NCBI GenBank assembly: GCA_942490705.1
Contig: CALNXY010000006.1
Location: 186,001 to 250,000 of the forward strand
Direction of reading: 5' to 3'
Origin: JAGRCP01 sp942490705
Lineage (GTDB): Bacteria; Chloroflexota; Anaerolineae; Caldilineales; Caldilineaceae
Length of the DNA: 64,000 nt
Shown here: piece by piece, positions 24,448-31,751 of the stretch
Layout of the letters: every line of letters begins with the position of its first letter
Position numbering within the stretch: position 1 is the first letter of the stretch
Program-made: the position numbers and the translations under genes
The notes under the pieces: generated by a model
Told to the model about the DNA's origin: nothing
Database searches by the model: none
What the model saw: the letters and a program-made list of their open reading frames with translations, nothing else

Positions 24448-24723
24448 CACGTCGAAGAAATCGTTTGATGTCTTAATAGTTTGAGTTGGTCAATGAGTTA
24501 TTCGGTTTGCACCACAAAAAACTGTTGCTTGTGTCTCTAGCGGGTTGAGTCAGCATGGCGCTGACTTACCCGCAGTCCGACGATGCAAGCGATAAACGGC
24601 TGCAAACCGCACACGCCGCAAGGCGATTCATAGAGAGCAGATGTACCGCCCGTTGCCAGGGCGTTAGACTGTTCCGTGCGTTTGTCCCGCCGAATTCATC
24701 GCTTGATGAATTCGGCGTTTTTT
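24448..24723 (+). ncRNA. Candidate cis-regulatory leader RNA of the cysteine operon
   Basis: About 276 nt run from a consensus promoter to a perfect intrinsic terminator, with no gene inside, followed 109 nt later by the sulfur-carrier start codon. A two-part hairpin (GCGGGT/ACCCGC outside AGTCAGC/GCTGACT) lies near 24539-24574. This is the layout of a transcription-attenuating riboswitch or T-box. A GTACCGC string near 24645 recalls the T-box core, but the upstream UGG that pairs with tRNA is absent. No known class is recognised. Sensing of cysteine, O-phosphoserine or sulfide is a guess from the downstream genes. Confidence 0.45.
24689..24723 (+). terminator. Perfect intrinsic terminator in the leader
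   Basis: GCCGAATTCATC (24689-24700), a GCTT tetraloop, and GATGAATTCGGC (24705-24716) form a 12-bp perfect stem followed by GTTTTTT. It lies upstream of the operon it precedes, so read-through or antitermination must occur for expression. Confidence 0.93.
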
Positions 24724-24831
24724 GTGGCATTTATACCGCCGGCAGGCCCAATATCGCCGGCGCTGACCGGCAGGACTCCCAATCATTTTGCATGATCCAG
24801 CATCACTTATCGACAAGGAGAAAACGATCTG

Positions 24832-25110
24832 ATGGCTACTGTTTATGTCCCTACCCCAATCCGCCGGCTCACCAACGGCCAGGCCAAAGTGACGGTCGCA
24901 GGCAATGACGTTGCCGGTCTCATTCAGGCCGTAGATGCCGAATATCCCGGCGTGGCGGAACGTATTCTGGACGGTGACGGCAATCCAAAGCGCTTCATCA
25001 ACATTTTTGTCAATGACGATGAAATCCGCACCCTGCAGGGACTCGAAACGCCAGTAAGCGAACGGGACAAAATCTCGATCGTGCCGGCCATGGCCGGCGG
25101 CGCCCGCTAA
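24832..25110 (+). CDS. Ubiquitin-like sulfur carrier protein (MoaD/ThiS/CysO family) ending GG-Ala-Arg
   Basis: 92-residue beta-grasp protein. VPTPIRRLTNGQAKVTV starts the fold, FVNDDEIRTLQG is the conserved middle, and it ends SIVPAMAGGAR. The Gly-Gly that must be adenylated and turned into a thiocarboxylate is at 89-90 and is masked by two extra residues, Ala-Arg. In the thioquinolobactin system a JAMM protease trims such a tail; a JAMM gene stands just upstream here. AAGGAG precedes the ATG. The neighbours on the right are its likely E1 and a CysM-type synthase, pointing to a CysO-like role in cysteine synthesis. MoaD for molybdopterin is less likely: no moaE is here. Confidence 0.9.
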   Translation: MATVYVPTPIRRLTNGQAKVTVAGNDVAGLIQAVDAEYPGVAERILDGDGNPKRFINIFVNDDEIRTLQGLETPVSERDKISIVPAMAGGAR

Positions 25111-25142
25111 TTCACCAGCCGAGGCACACAAGAGGAGGCCAT

Positions 25143-26366
25143 ATGAGTCGACTAAATCGAGATCAGCTACTCGAGAAAGCACGGCGTGACATCTCTGAGA
25201 TGTCGCCCCAAGAACTAAAAAGCCAAATTGACTTAGGCGATGATGTCACGATCATCGACATTCGCGAGCGGGACGAGTTCGTCCAGGGGCACATTCCCGG
25301 CGCTCGCTTCATCCCACGCGGGTTTTTGGAATTACAGATCGAGCAATATGAAACGGATCGTGACAGACCGTTGGTTATCTATTGCGCCGGCGGCGTACGC
25401 TCCATTTTGGCGGCACGCAACCTGAAAGAGATGGGCTACGCCAACACCATTTCGCTGATTGGCGGCTTCAACGGCTGGAAGAACGCAGGCTATGATTTCA
25501 AGATTCCTGCCGTTCTTAACGACGAGCAGCGCCTCCGCTACAGTCGCCACACGCTGCTGAGCGAAATCGGAGAAGAGGGCCAGATCAAGCTGCTGGAGAG
25601 CAAGGTTCTCCTCATCGGCGCGGGCGGTCTGGGGAGTCCGGCCGCCATGTATCTGGCGGCAGCCGGCGTTGGTACGCTGGGCATTGTTGACTTCGATACG
25701 GTCGACGTTTCCAATTTGCAGCGCCAGCTGTTGCACGGCAACAGTGACGTCGGACGTCCCAAGGTGGACTCCGCTGCCGACCGGCTGCACGAGATCAATC
25801 CGGACGTGGAAGTGATTGGTTATCGCGAGCCCATCACCAGCCACAATGCGCTGGAAATCATCAAAGATTACGACGTGGTGCTCAATGGGTCTGACAATTT
25901 TCCGACCCGCTACCTGGTCAACGATGCCTGCCATTTCCTCGGCAAGCCGCTGGTCGATGCCAGCATCTTCATGTTCGAGGGTCAGGTCACCGTCTACCAG
26001 GCGCCGGTGCCGGAAGAGGGCATCGAAGGCGGCCCCTGCTATCGCTGCCTCTACCCCGATCCGCCGCCGCCGGGCGAAGTGCCAAGCTGTGCTGAAGCCG
26101 GGGTTCTGGGCGTGCTACCGGGCATCATCGGCTCACTCCAGGCCATCGAAGCTATCAAACTAATCGTCGGCTTCGGCGAGTCGCTTATCGGTCGCCTGCT
26201 CATGGTCGACACGCTCGACATGAGCTTCCGGACGCTCAACGTGGCCCGCGATCCGAGCTGCCCCCTTTGCAGCGACCACCCGACCGTGACCGAATTGATC
26301 GACTATGAGCAATTCTGTGGTCTGCCGTCGAGGAATGGACGGGTGGAGGAGTTGGTGGGGGTTTAG
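25143..26366 (+). CDS. Rhodanese-ThiF/MoeB fusion: E1-like adenylyl- and sulfurtransferase
   Basis: 407 residues. Domain 1 (about 20-120) is a rhodanese with active Cys81 in YCAGGVRS. Domain 2 (about 127-395) is an E1-like enzyme: RYSRHTLLSEIGEEGQ, ATP loop GAGGLGS at 160-166, NLQRQLLH arginines, NGSDNFPTRYLVND, and a structural zinc site made of CYRC and CPLC. It should adenylate the carrier's C-terminal glycine and hand over sulfur from its rhodanese. MoeZ-type proteins carry the rhodanese at the C-terminus; here the order is reversed. GAGGAGG precedes the ATG, 32 bp after the carrier gene. The last residues run into a G-rich spacer. Confidence 0.93.
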   Translation: MSRLNRDQLLEKARRDISEMSPQELKSQIDLGDDVTIIDIRERDEFVQGHIPGARFIPRGFLELQIEQYETDRDRPLVIYCAGGVRSILAARNLKEMGYANTISLIGGFNGWKNAGYDFKIPAVLNDEQRLRYSRHTLLSEIGEEGQIKLLESKVLLIGAGGLGSPAAMYLAAAGVGTLGIVDFDTVDVSNLQRQLLHGNSDVGRPKVDSAADRLHEINPDVEVIGYREPITSHNALEIIKDYDVVLNGSDNFPTRYLVNDACHFLGKPLVDASIFMFEGQVTVYQAPVPEEGIEGGPCYRCLYPDPPPPGEVPSCAEAGVLGVLPGIIGSLQAIEAIKLIVGFGESLIGRLLMVDTLDMSFRTLNVARDPSCPLCSDHPTVTELIDYEQFCGLPSRNGRVEELVGV

Positions 26367-26383
26367 TGAGTTGTGGGGGTTGT

Positions 26384-26431
26384 GGGGTTGTGGGCACAGC
26401 ACCTTCCGCGCCCCCACCACCCCACAACCCC
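26384..26431. repeat. Low-complexity inverted repeat in the E1-cysM spacer
   Basis: GGGGTTGTGGG (26384-26394) pairs with CCCACAACCCC (26421-26431), and the surrounding bases are variations on the same GTTGTGG/CCACAAC theme from about 26370 to 26455. The 95-bp spacer therefore looks like a slippage-expanded palindrome lying inside an operon. The cysM ribosome site AGGAGG follows. Confidence 0.7.
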
Positions 26432-26461
26432 AAGACCCTACAACCCAACAGGAGGCATCAA

Positions 26462-27436
26462 ATGAGTTTGCCATCAAGAATGAAAATGATCGAAGCCCAG
26501 CCGGCAATTTGGCCGGCGCGGCCGCAAAGTTATGCGGTGTCGCTGCTGTCGCAGATTGGCAAGACGCCGCTGCTCGACTTGAGTCATGTGGCGCATGAGC
26601 AGGGCGTTAATCCGGCTGTGAAGCTCTACGCCAAGGCCGAATGGTTTAATCCGGGCGGCTCCGTGAAAGCGCGTCCGGCCTTGCGCATCGTTGAGGATGC
26701 CGAGCAGCGGGGTGACCTGGCGGGCGACAAGATTCTGATCGACAGCAGCTCGGGCAACACGGGTATTGCCTTCGCCATGATCGGCGCGGCCAAGGGCTAT
26801 CGGGTCCAACTCGTTATGCCCGCCAACGTCAGCGCAGAACGCAAGGCGCTGGTCCGGGCGTACGGCGCCGAACTAATCGAGACCGATCCGCTGGAAGGCG
26901 CAGATGGCGCCATCCTCACGGTGCGTGACATGGTGGCCAAAGCGCCGGAACGGTACTATTACGCCAATCAGTACAACAATCCGTCCAACTGGCAGGCCCA
27001 CTTCACGACCACCGGCCCGGAAATCTGGGCCCAGACCGGTGGCGGCATCACGCACTTTGTGGCCGGCATGGGCACGACGGGCACCTTCACTGGTACGGGA
27101 CGCTTTCTCAAGCAGCAGAATCCGGCGATTGAGCTGATCGGCATCCAGCCGGTGGACGAGTTCTCGCCGATCGAAGGGCTCAAGCACCTGGAGACCGCAA
27201 TTGTGCCGACGATCTTTGACGCGCAGCTGCCTGATCGTTATCTGCCGATCGACCCGGATGCGGCCTGGCGAACCACGCGCCACCTAGGGCGTGAGGCAGG
27301 CATCTTTGTCGGCCTAAGCGCGGGCGCGGCCGTCAGTGGCGCCATTGACATTGCGCGCGAAGTGGCCACCGGCATCATCGTCACCGTTCTGCCCGATGAC
27401 GGCAGCAAGTATGTGAGCCTGGGCGTTTTCGATTAG
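26462..27436 (+). CDS. cysM: Cysteine synthase, CysM (O-phosphoserine/sulfur-carrier-dependent) type
   Basis: PLP-dependent beta-replacement enzyme, 324 residues. The PLP lysine is Lys69 in NPGGSVKARPAL (an Asp is replaced by Ala in the usual K-D-R), the substrate loop is SSGNTGIA (97-103), and NQYNNPSNWQAHFTTTGPE and THFVAGMGTTGTFTGTGRF match the Mycobacterium CysM pattern closely. That enzyme takes sulfur from CysO-thiocarboxylate rather than free sulfide. It follows the carrier and E1 genes in one operon with an AGGAGG site, which supports the same chemistry. Sulfide-using CysK activity cannot be excluded from sequence. Confidence 0.9.
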   Translation: MSLPSRMKMIEAQPAIWPARPQSYAVSLLSQIGKTPLLDLSHVAHEQGVNPAVKLYAKAEWFNPGGSVKARPALRIVEDAEQRGDLAGDKILIDSSSGNTGIAFAMIGAAKGYRVQLVMPANVSAERKALVRAYGAELIETDPLEGADGAILTVRDMVAKAPERYYYANQYNNPSNWQAHFTTTGPEIWAQTGGGITHFVAGMGTTGTFTGTGRFLKQQNPAIELIGIQPVDEFSPIEGLKHLETAIVPTIFDAQLPDRYLPIDPDAAWRTTRHLGREAGIFVGLSAGAAVSGAIDIAREVATGIIVTVLPDDGSKYVSLGVFD

Positions 27437-27525
27437 AGTTTGCCATTTGCTTGCCACGCCTCGTGATGTGCAATAGAATGTCCATGTTTGCCTATGGAAT
27501 CGTTCTGATTGGACACCCCCACGCT

Positions 27526-28659
27526 ATGGTTCAGCATCAAGACAAGCCCGAATGGACTCCGGAAGATGCCGGCGACGAATTTGCGTCGCGGGTCTTGGCG
27601 GGCGTCGTCGGCGGCCACGATGGCATGACGCCAGTCGCGCAGCCACGGGCCGCGGGCGCAGCCCGGCGCGGTCTCACCGTCGATGAACATGTGGCCGGCG
27701 TACTGGCCGGTGATCGCACGATTCTGGCCCGCACGATTACGCTTGTAGAGAGCAACGCGCCGGCCCATTTCGAGAAGGCCCAGGCAGTGCTTCAGCAACT
27801 GCTGCCCCACACCGGAAAATCCATTCGGGTCGGCATCACCGGCGTGCCCGGCGCCGGCAAGAGCACGCTGATTGAAGAGTTGGGCACCAAATTGATCGAG
27901 CAGGGCCACCGGGTGGCTGTTCTCGCCATCGACCCGACCAGCAGCGTCACGCGGGGCAGCATTCTTGGCGACAAGACACGGATGGCCCAGTTGGGGCGTC
28001 AGCCCAACGCCTTCATCCGCCCGTCGCCGACGAGCGGCATGTTGGGCGGCGTCGCGCGTAAGACGCGTGAATCGCTCCTCGTTTGTGAGGCAGCCGGCTT
28101 CGACGTTGTGCTCGTCGAAACAGTCGGCACCGGTCAAAGCGAAATCACCGTCCGCTCCATGGTCGACTTCTTCCTGCTGGTGCTGATTCCCGGCGGCGGC
28201 GATGAGTTGCAGGGCATCAAGAAGGGCGTCGTTGAATTGGCCGATGCCATTGCCATCAACAAGGCCGATGGTCCCAACAAAATTCGCGCGCAGGTTGCCA
28301 AAGTAGAATACAATCGTGCGCTACACTATCTGACGCCGGCCACCCAAGGCTGGACAACACAAGCTCATACCTGCTCGGCCACGACAGGCGCCGGCATACT
28401 CGAGCTGTGGGACGTTGTGGAAGAATTTACCGTTGTGACACAAGCAAACGGAATCTTTGCCACGCGACGGCGCCAGCAGAACCAAGAATGGTTGCATCTG
28501 CTGGTTGATGAGCAGCTCCGCGCCTATTTCTACGCTCATCCAGCTGTCCAAGCGATCCTCCCTAAAATCGAACAGGCCGTCGTTGATGGCTCTCTCCCGG
28601 CTACCGCAGCAGCACGACACTTGCTGCACGCTGTGCAGTCTGACGAGTTACCCGCCTAG
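27526..28659 (+). CDS. meaB: MeaB/ArgK-type G3E GTPase
   Basis: GTPase chaperone that protects and reloads adenosylcobalamin-dependent methylmalonyl-CoA mutase. The region from GLTVDEHVAGVLAGD to the end matches MeaB; P-loop GVPGAGKSTLIEEL, AIDPTSSVTRGSILGDKTRM (switch), VETVGTGQSE and the NKAD specificity motif are all present, followed by the C-terminal dimer helices. The first 50 or so residues are extra and poorly conserved, and several in-frame starts (27484, 27526) lack a ribosome site, so the start is uncertain. No mutase gene is in the window, so its partner is unseen. Confidence 0.88.
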   Translation: MVQHQDKPEWTPEDAGDEFASRVLAGVVGGHDGMTPVAQPRAAGAARRGLTVDEHVAGVLAGDRTILARTITLVESNAPAHFEKAQAVLQQLLPHTGKSIRVGITGVPGAGKSTLIEELGTKLIEQGHRVAVLAIDPTSSVTRGSILGDKTRMAQLGRQPNAFIRPSPTSGMLGGVARKTRESLLVCEAAGFDVVLVETVGTGQSEITVRSMVDFFLLVLIPGGGDELQGIKKGVVELADAIAINKADGPNKIRAQVAKVEYNRALHYLTPATQGWTTQAHTCSATTGAGILELWDVVEEFTVVTQANGIFATRRRQQNQEWLHLLVDEQLRAYFYAHPAVQAILPKIEQAVVDGSLPATAAARHLLHAVQSDELPA

Positions 28660-28916
28660 TGCTTTGTTAAGCAGAATTTTTTCATTCCGTTCACGTAGTG
28701 GTGAGCGAAGCGAAGGGGGATCTCAGGGCTGCCACCGCGAGATTTCTCGCTTTGCTCGAAATGAAAATCTCCCCCTTGACAGAGCGCTAGGCAGCGTTGG
28801 CAGATCCTGAGTTCCGGGTTTCCAATTTGGGCTTTTGGATATTCAGCCGTCGCTGGTGTATGATTCTTATATCGTAGCGCCCGATTCCATGGCAACGCGT
28901 AGACTTAGCGCTCTGT
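28660..28916. other. Spacer with dispersed-repeat character
   Basis: No gene. Contains GAAGGGGGATCTC and AAAATCTCCCCC as imperfect inverted arms around a stretch reading GCGAGATTTCTCGC. The composition differs from the flanking genes and looks like a decayed palindromic intergenic element. Confidence 0.4.
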
Positions 28917-28960
28917 GAAGAGATCTCTTGGATATATTGAAGAGATCTCTTGGATATATG
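28917..28960 (+). repeat. 22-bp direct tandem repeat, two copies, containing AGAGATCTCT
   Basis: The unit GAAGAGATCTCTTGGATATA plus two bases occurs at 28917-28938 and again at 28939-28960, differing only in the last base. Each holds the 10-bp palindrome AGAGATCTCT, two helical turns apart, 69 bp before the XRE regulator gene. A tandem operator is a natural reading. Confidence 0.7.
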
Positions 28961-29028
28961 ATGTAGCGGCCTGCCGAAATTCCGCGCTGTATTGGTCGCC
29001 CTCTCCCCGAAACGATCCCTAATGAGAT

Positions 29029-29880
29029 ATGACAATGTCTGAATATCGTAAGCGGGCCGGGGCCCTTCTACGCTCCTTCCGCACCCAACGCCGCATGACG
29101 CTGGAGCAGGCAGCGCCAGCCTTTGGCCTCTCGCAGGCCGCGCTCTCACGTCGAGAACGGGGCCAAGAACGCATCCAACGCACGGATATACAGGCTGCGA
29201 TCAAGGCCTACAACCTCAATCAATGGGAAAAATTCGAGTTATGGCGAGCAGCCGGGTTAATTCCGGACCCGCAGCCATCCGAACAGGCCGAGCGCAATTG
29301 GCAACCAGTCGTCGAGTCAACGTTACAGGGGGTAGGCTATCCCGCACTACTTGTGGACCGAACGGGCTACATTATTGCGTGGAATGCCTGTATGGAGCGC
29401 TTACTGTGGCTTCATCACTATAAGGATGAGCCACAACCGCCTTACATCCTGGACGTGATGATCTTCTCGAAACGTGCGCGGGTGCTAAACGCGGAAAACT
29501 GGGAGGCTGAAGCGCGCAAAGGCATTGCCTACTGGTATCACCGCACTCTCTCCCTTGCTGGCGACCCAACCTATTCCGAATTGATCGGAGGCCTGCGCCA
29601 ACGGCATGGTGACGAGTTTCAGCGAATCTGGCACTCAGTGCGTGAGAGTGACCATGACTTTACGCCAATCGCTGCCGGCCTCCAGCAAGTCCAAGTTGAG
29701 TACAAGACGGAGCACGGCCCGATCCGCTTCATGATCATGGAGACGCCTATCCCCCATGCAGCAGGCGGTAGCCTCACTACCTTCCTGCCTGTGGGCGACG
29801 AAAGCCGCACCCACTATGCTCAACTCTGTAGCGACAAGCCGACGGACACGCGTTTTCTGCCAGGCCCGGAAGTTGATTAG
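29029..29880 (+). CDS. XRE-family regulator with MmyB-like ligand-binding domain
   Basis: 283 residues. The N-terminal helix-turn-helix (about 5-65) includes RTQRRMTLEQAAPAFGLSQ and LSRRERGQ as the recognition turn. The rest (about 90-270) resembles the PAS-like MmyB domain: LLVDRTGYIIAWN followed by alpha/beta segments with RIWHSVRESDHDF. MmyB domains are thought to bind small hydrophobic ligands. It is preceded by a tandem 22-bp repeat and followed, on the same strand, by the exosortase genes, so it may regulate itself and them. Two ATGs (29029, 29035) are possible starts. Confidence 0.82.
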   Translation: MTMSEYRKRAGALLRSFRTQRRMTLEQAAPAFGLSQAALSRRERGQERIQRTDIQAAIKAYNLNQWEKFELWRAAGLIPDPQPSEQAERNWQPVVESTLQGVGYPALLVDRTGYIIAWNACMERLLWLHHYKDEPQPPYILDVMIFSKRARVLNAENWEAEARKGIAYWYHRTLSLAGDPTYSELIGGLRQRHGDEFQRIWHSVRESDHDFTPIAAGLQQVQVEYKTEHGPIRFMIMETPIPHAAGGSLTTFLPVGDESRTHYAQLCSDKPTDTRFLPGPEVD

Positions 29881-29937
29881 CCGCCGCCTTGCCGGAATCT
29901 TGCCACGGGAATTGATTACCGGCATGGGTGCCAAGCT

Positions 29938-29999
29938 TTGACCAAGCCGTAAGCAGCATGGTATCCTGCTGGCTGCTGTCGCTCGGCACGCGTGCCGAG
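29938..29999 (+). promoter_or_regulatory. Exosortase promoter with an 18-bp palindromic operator
   Basis: TTGACC (29938-29943), 18-bp spacer, TATCCT (29962-29967). The perfect palindrome CTCGGCACGCGTGCCGAG occupies 29982-29999, right after the predicted transcription start near 29974. A repressor there would block the exosortase gene; the XRE protein encoded just upstream is the obvious candidate. Confidence 0.55.
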
Positions 30000-30024
30000 G
30001 GCGGACTACGTTCTAGCGACCCGG

Positions 30025-30876
30025 ATGATGACTCGAAACCCAACCATTGCTATCGGAACCGTCGTTGCTGTCGCAGCTGGCTTTTTTCTCCTAACTTGGC
30101 CTGTGTGGCGATGGCTTTGGGGCGAATGGATGGGCAATGACTACTACAGTCATGGCGTTCTCATCCCATTGGTCTCGCTCTTCTTAATCGTACAGCGTTT
30201 TCGTAAGGACGAGTCATTATCGTGGCCGCCAACTGCCGGCAGTAATATTGGATTAGTTCTACTTATTCCCAGCCTGCTCCTCTATCTCTATTTCCTGAAT
30301 AATAAGGCGTACTATCTGGCAGCCTTCGCGACAATTGGATTGATCGGCGGGCTGATCTGGACACTGGCAGGGACAAAGACGTTTCGCACGCTTCTCTTTC
30401 CCATCGCCTATCTTGCGTTTATGGTCCCGCTGCCCTTCATTGAGCGGGCGACGCTCCCCCTAGCGATGTTTACTGGTGTCTGTTCTACGGGATTGGTGAG
30501 CGTCTTGGGGATGGACATCACCGTGGTTGGCAATGCCGTTACGCTCCCCAACGCCAATCTTGTTATTGGCGCCCAGTGCAGTGGTATCAACTCATTGATC
30601 GCGCTGTTGGCTCTCACAACGCTGGCCGCCTATCTCTTTGATGGTCCCTGGTGGGGTCGAATTGGGATTGTCGCCATGTCCGTTCCACTAGCAATGTTGG
30701 GCAATATTCTGCGCGTGGCGTCGCTACTTGTGGTAGCTTCGTGGCAAGGTGCAGATGCCGCGTTCATCTTTTATCACGATTATTCCGGGCCAATCTTTTT
30801 TGCCTTGAGCCTGCTTCTGCTTATCCCCCTCTCGCGCTTGCTTCAAGTTCGGACTTTGCGGCTAAACGTGATCTAA
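30025..30876 (+). CDS. Exosortase (cysteine transpeptidase-like membrane enzyme)
   Basis: 283-residue polytopic membrane protein with about eight hydrophobic segments and all exosortase landmarks: YYSHGVLIPLVSLFLI near residue 41, the active Cys185 in GAQCSGINSLIAL, Arg230 in GNILRVASL and His251 in FYHDYSGPIFF. Exosortases cut and probably re-anchor proteins with PEP-CTERM-like tails in polysaccharide-producing bacteria. The start is uncertain: GTG 29992 and ATG 30025/30028 are in frame, and the operator palindrome covers the GTG, so I prefer 30025. The EpsI partner follows. No PEP-CTERM substrate is seen in this window. The DNA looks less GC-rich than its neighbours. Confidence 0.92.
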   Translation: MMTRNPTIAIGTVVAVAAGFFLLTWPVWRWLWGEWMGNDYYSHGVLIPLVSLFLIVQRFRKDESLSWPPTAGSNIGLVLLIPSLLLYLYFLNNKAYYLAAFATIGLIGGLIWTLAGTKTFRTLLFPIAYLAFMVPLPFIERATLPLAMFTGVCSTGLVSVLGMDITVVGNAVTLPNANLVIGAQCSGINSLIALLALTTLAAYLFDGPWWGRIGIVAMSVPLAMLGNILRVASLLVVASWQGADAAFIFYHDYSGPIFFALSLLLLIPLSRLLQVRTLRLNVI

Positions 30877-31031
30877 TAGAAGAGAAGATCGATAAGCAGA
30901 TCCGATTGGTTTGGTGAATTGTCACCGTTCAGGCGCTAACGAATCAGCGGGTATCCGCCCAATCCCGGTTTATCCGTGTTCCATCTGACGGCAGGCTGTA
31001 TAGTTACGACCGCTATTTGTTGAGAGTCAGT

Positions 31032-31745
31032 ATGTCAAAAAACCTCCTGCGCATCATCCTAGTCGTTGTCTTGCTTGTGGTCGGTCTCTCAGTCGTCTAC
31101 GCGCCAAGCATCTTCTCCTCTGCGTCTTCTTCGGCTTCCTCCGGCCAAGGGGAGGGCGGTACAGACGCGCAGCTCAACCAATATGTAGCCGATCTCGATT
31201 TTTGGCAGCGCACGCCTCGTGAATCGAGCGTTAGCAGTCCAGTACGCTTTGACCTGGATGCAGATCTCAATGCAGTGCCGCTGGAGATGGCGGGTTGGAC
31301 CGGACAGAACATGCCGGAAACCAACGAAGAAGTCATGATCCTGCTGGAGCCCGAGCAATACGTGCGCCGCCTCTACCAGAACGATGCCGACCAGTATGTC
31401 TGGCTCACAATGATTGGCGGACGCAGTTCCCAACCATTTCACGCCCCCGACATCTGCTATGACGCTGACGGCTGGCAGTATGACCTGGGTTCGCATGCCG
31501 TCACATTGGACGACGGCAGCCAACTATATGGCCTGTGGCTCGACGCCGACAAGGAAGTTGAAGGCCAAGATGAGCCGGTCAAGCAGATCGTTTATTACTT
31601 CTATCTCTTTCCCAACGAAGGCCGCAACCTCTCCGAAGGCATCGTCCTCTTCAAGTTAACCTCGCTGGAATATGGCAGTCTGGAAGAGACGTTGGAGATG
31701 CAGGGCGATTTCATTCGCACCCTCTTTGGGACGCAGAGCAGCTAA
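31032..31745 (+). CDS. EpsI-type exosortase-associated protein (DUF3485)
   Basis: 237 residues. One N-terminal membrane helix (about 7-23) is followed by a Ser-rich linker and an extracellular domain carrying the EpsI hallmarks WTGQNMPETNEEVMILL and FHAPDICYDADGWQYD. EpsI proteins accompany exosortases in exopolysaccharide clusters; the conserved His and Cys suggest a catalytic or binding site, but their chemistry is not established. GAGAG precedes the ATG. It lies 155 bp after the exosortase and 6 bp before the lipoprotein gene, an operon layout. Confidence 0.88.
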   Translation: MSKNLLRIILVVVLLVVGLSVVYAPSIFSSASSSASSGQGEGGTDAQLNQYVADLDFWQRTPRESSVSSPVRFDLDADLNAVPLEMAGWTGQNMPETNEEVMILLEPEQYVRRLYQNDADQYVWLTMIGGRSSQPFHAPDICYDADGWQYDLGSHAVTLDDGSQLYGLWLDADKEVEGQDEPVKQIVYYFYLFPNEGRNLSEGIVLFKLTSLEYGSLEETLEMQGDFIRTLFGTQSS

Positions 31746-31751
31746 GCCGCC

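Noticed and set aside
24640..24690. T-box (tRNA-sensing) element in the cysteine leader
   Set aside because: GTACCGC is present but the preceding UGG that pairs with the tRNA NCCA end and the AGGG/CCCU antiterminator strands are missing; kept only as unknown leader RNA.
28786..28791. TTGACA near 28785 as a promoter for the XRE gene
   Set aside because: No -10 hexamer at a suitable distance.
29992..30024. GTG start for the exosortase
   Set aside because: It lies inside the operator palindrome and has no ribosome site; the ATG at 30025 is preferred, though neither is well supported.
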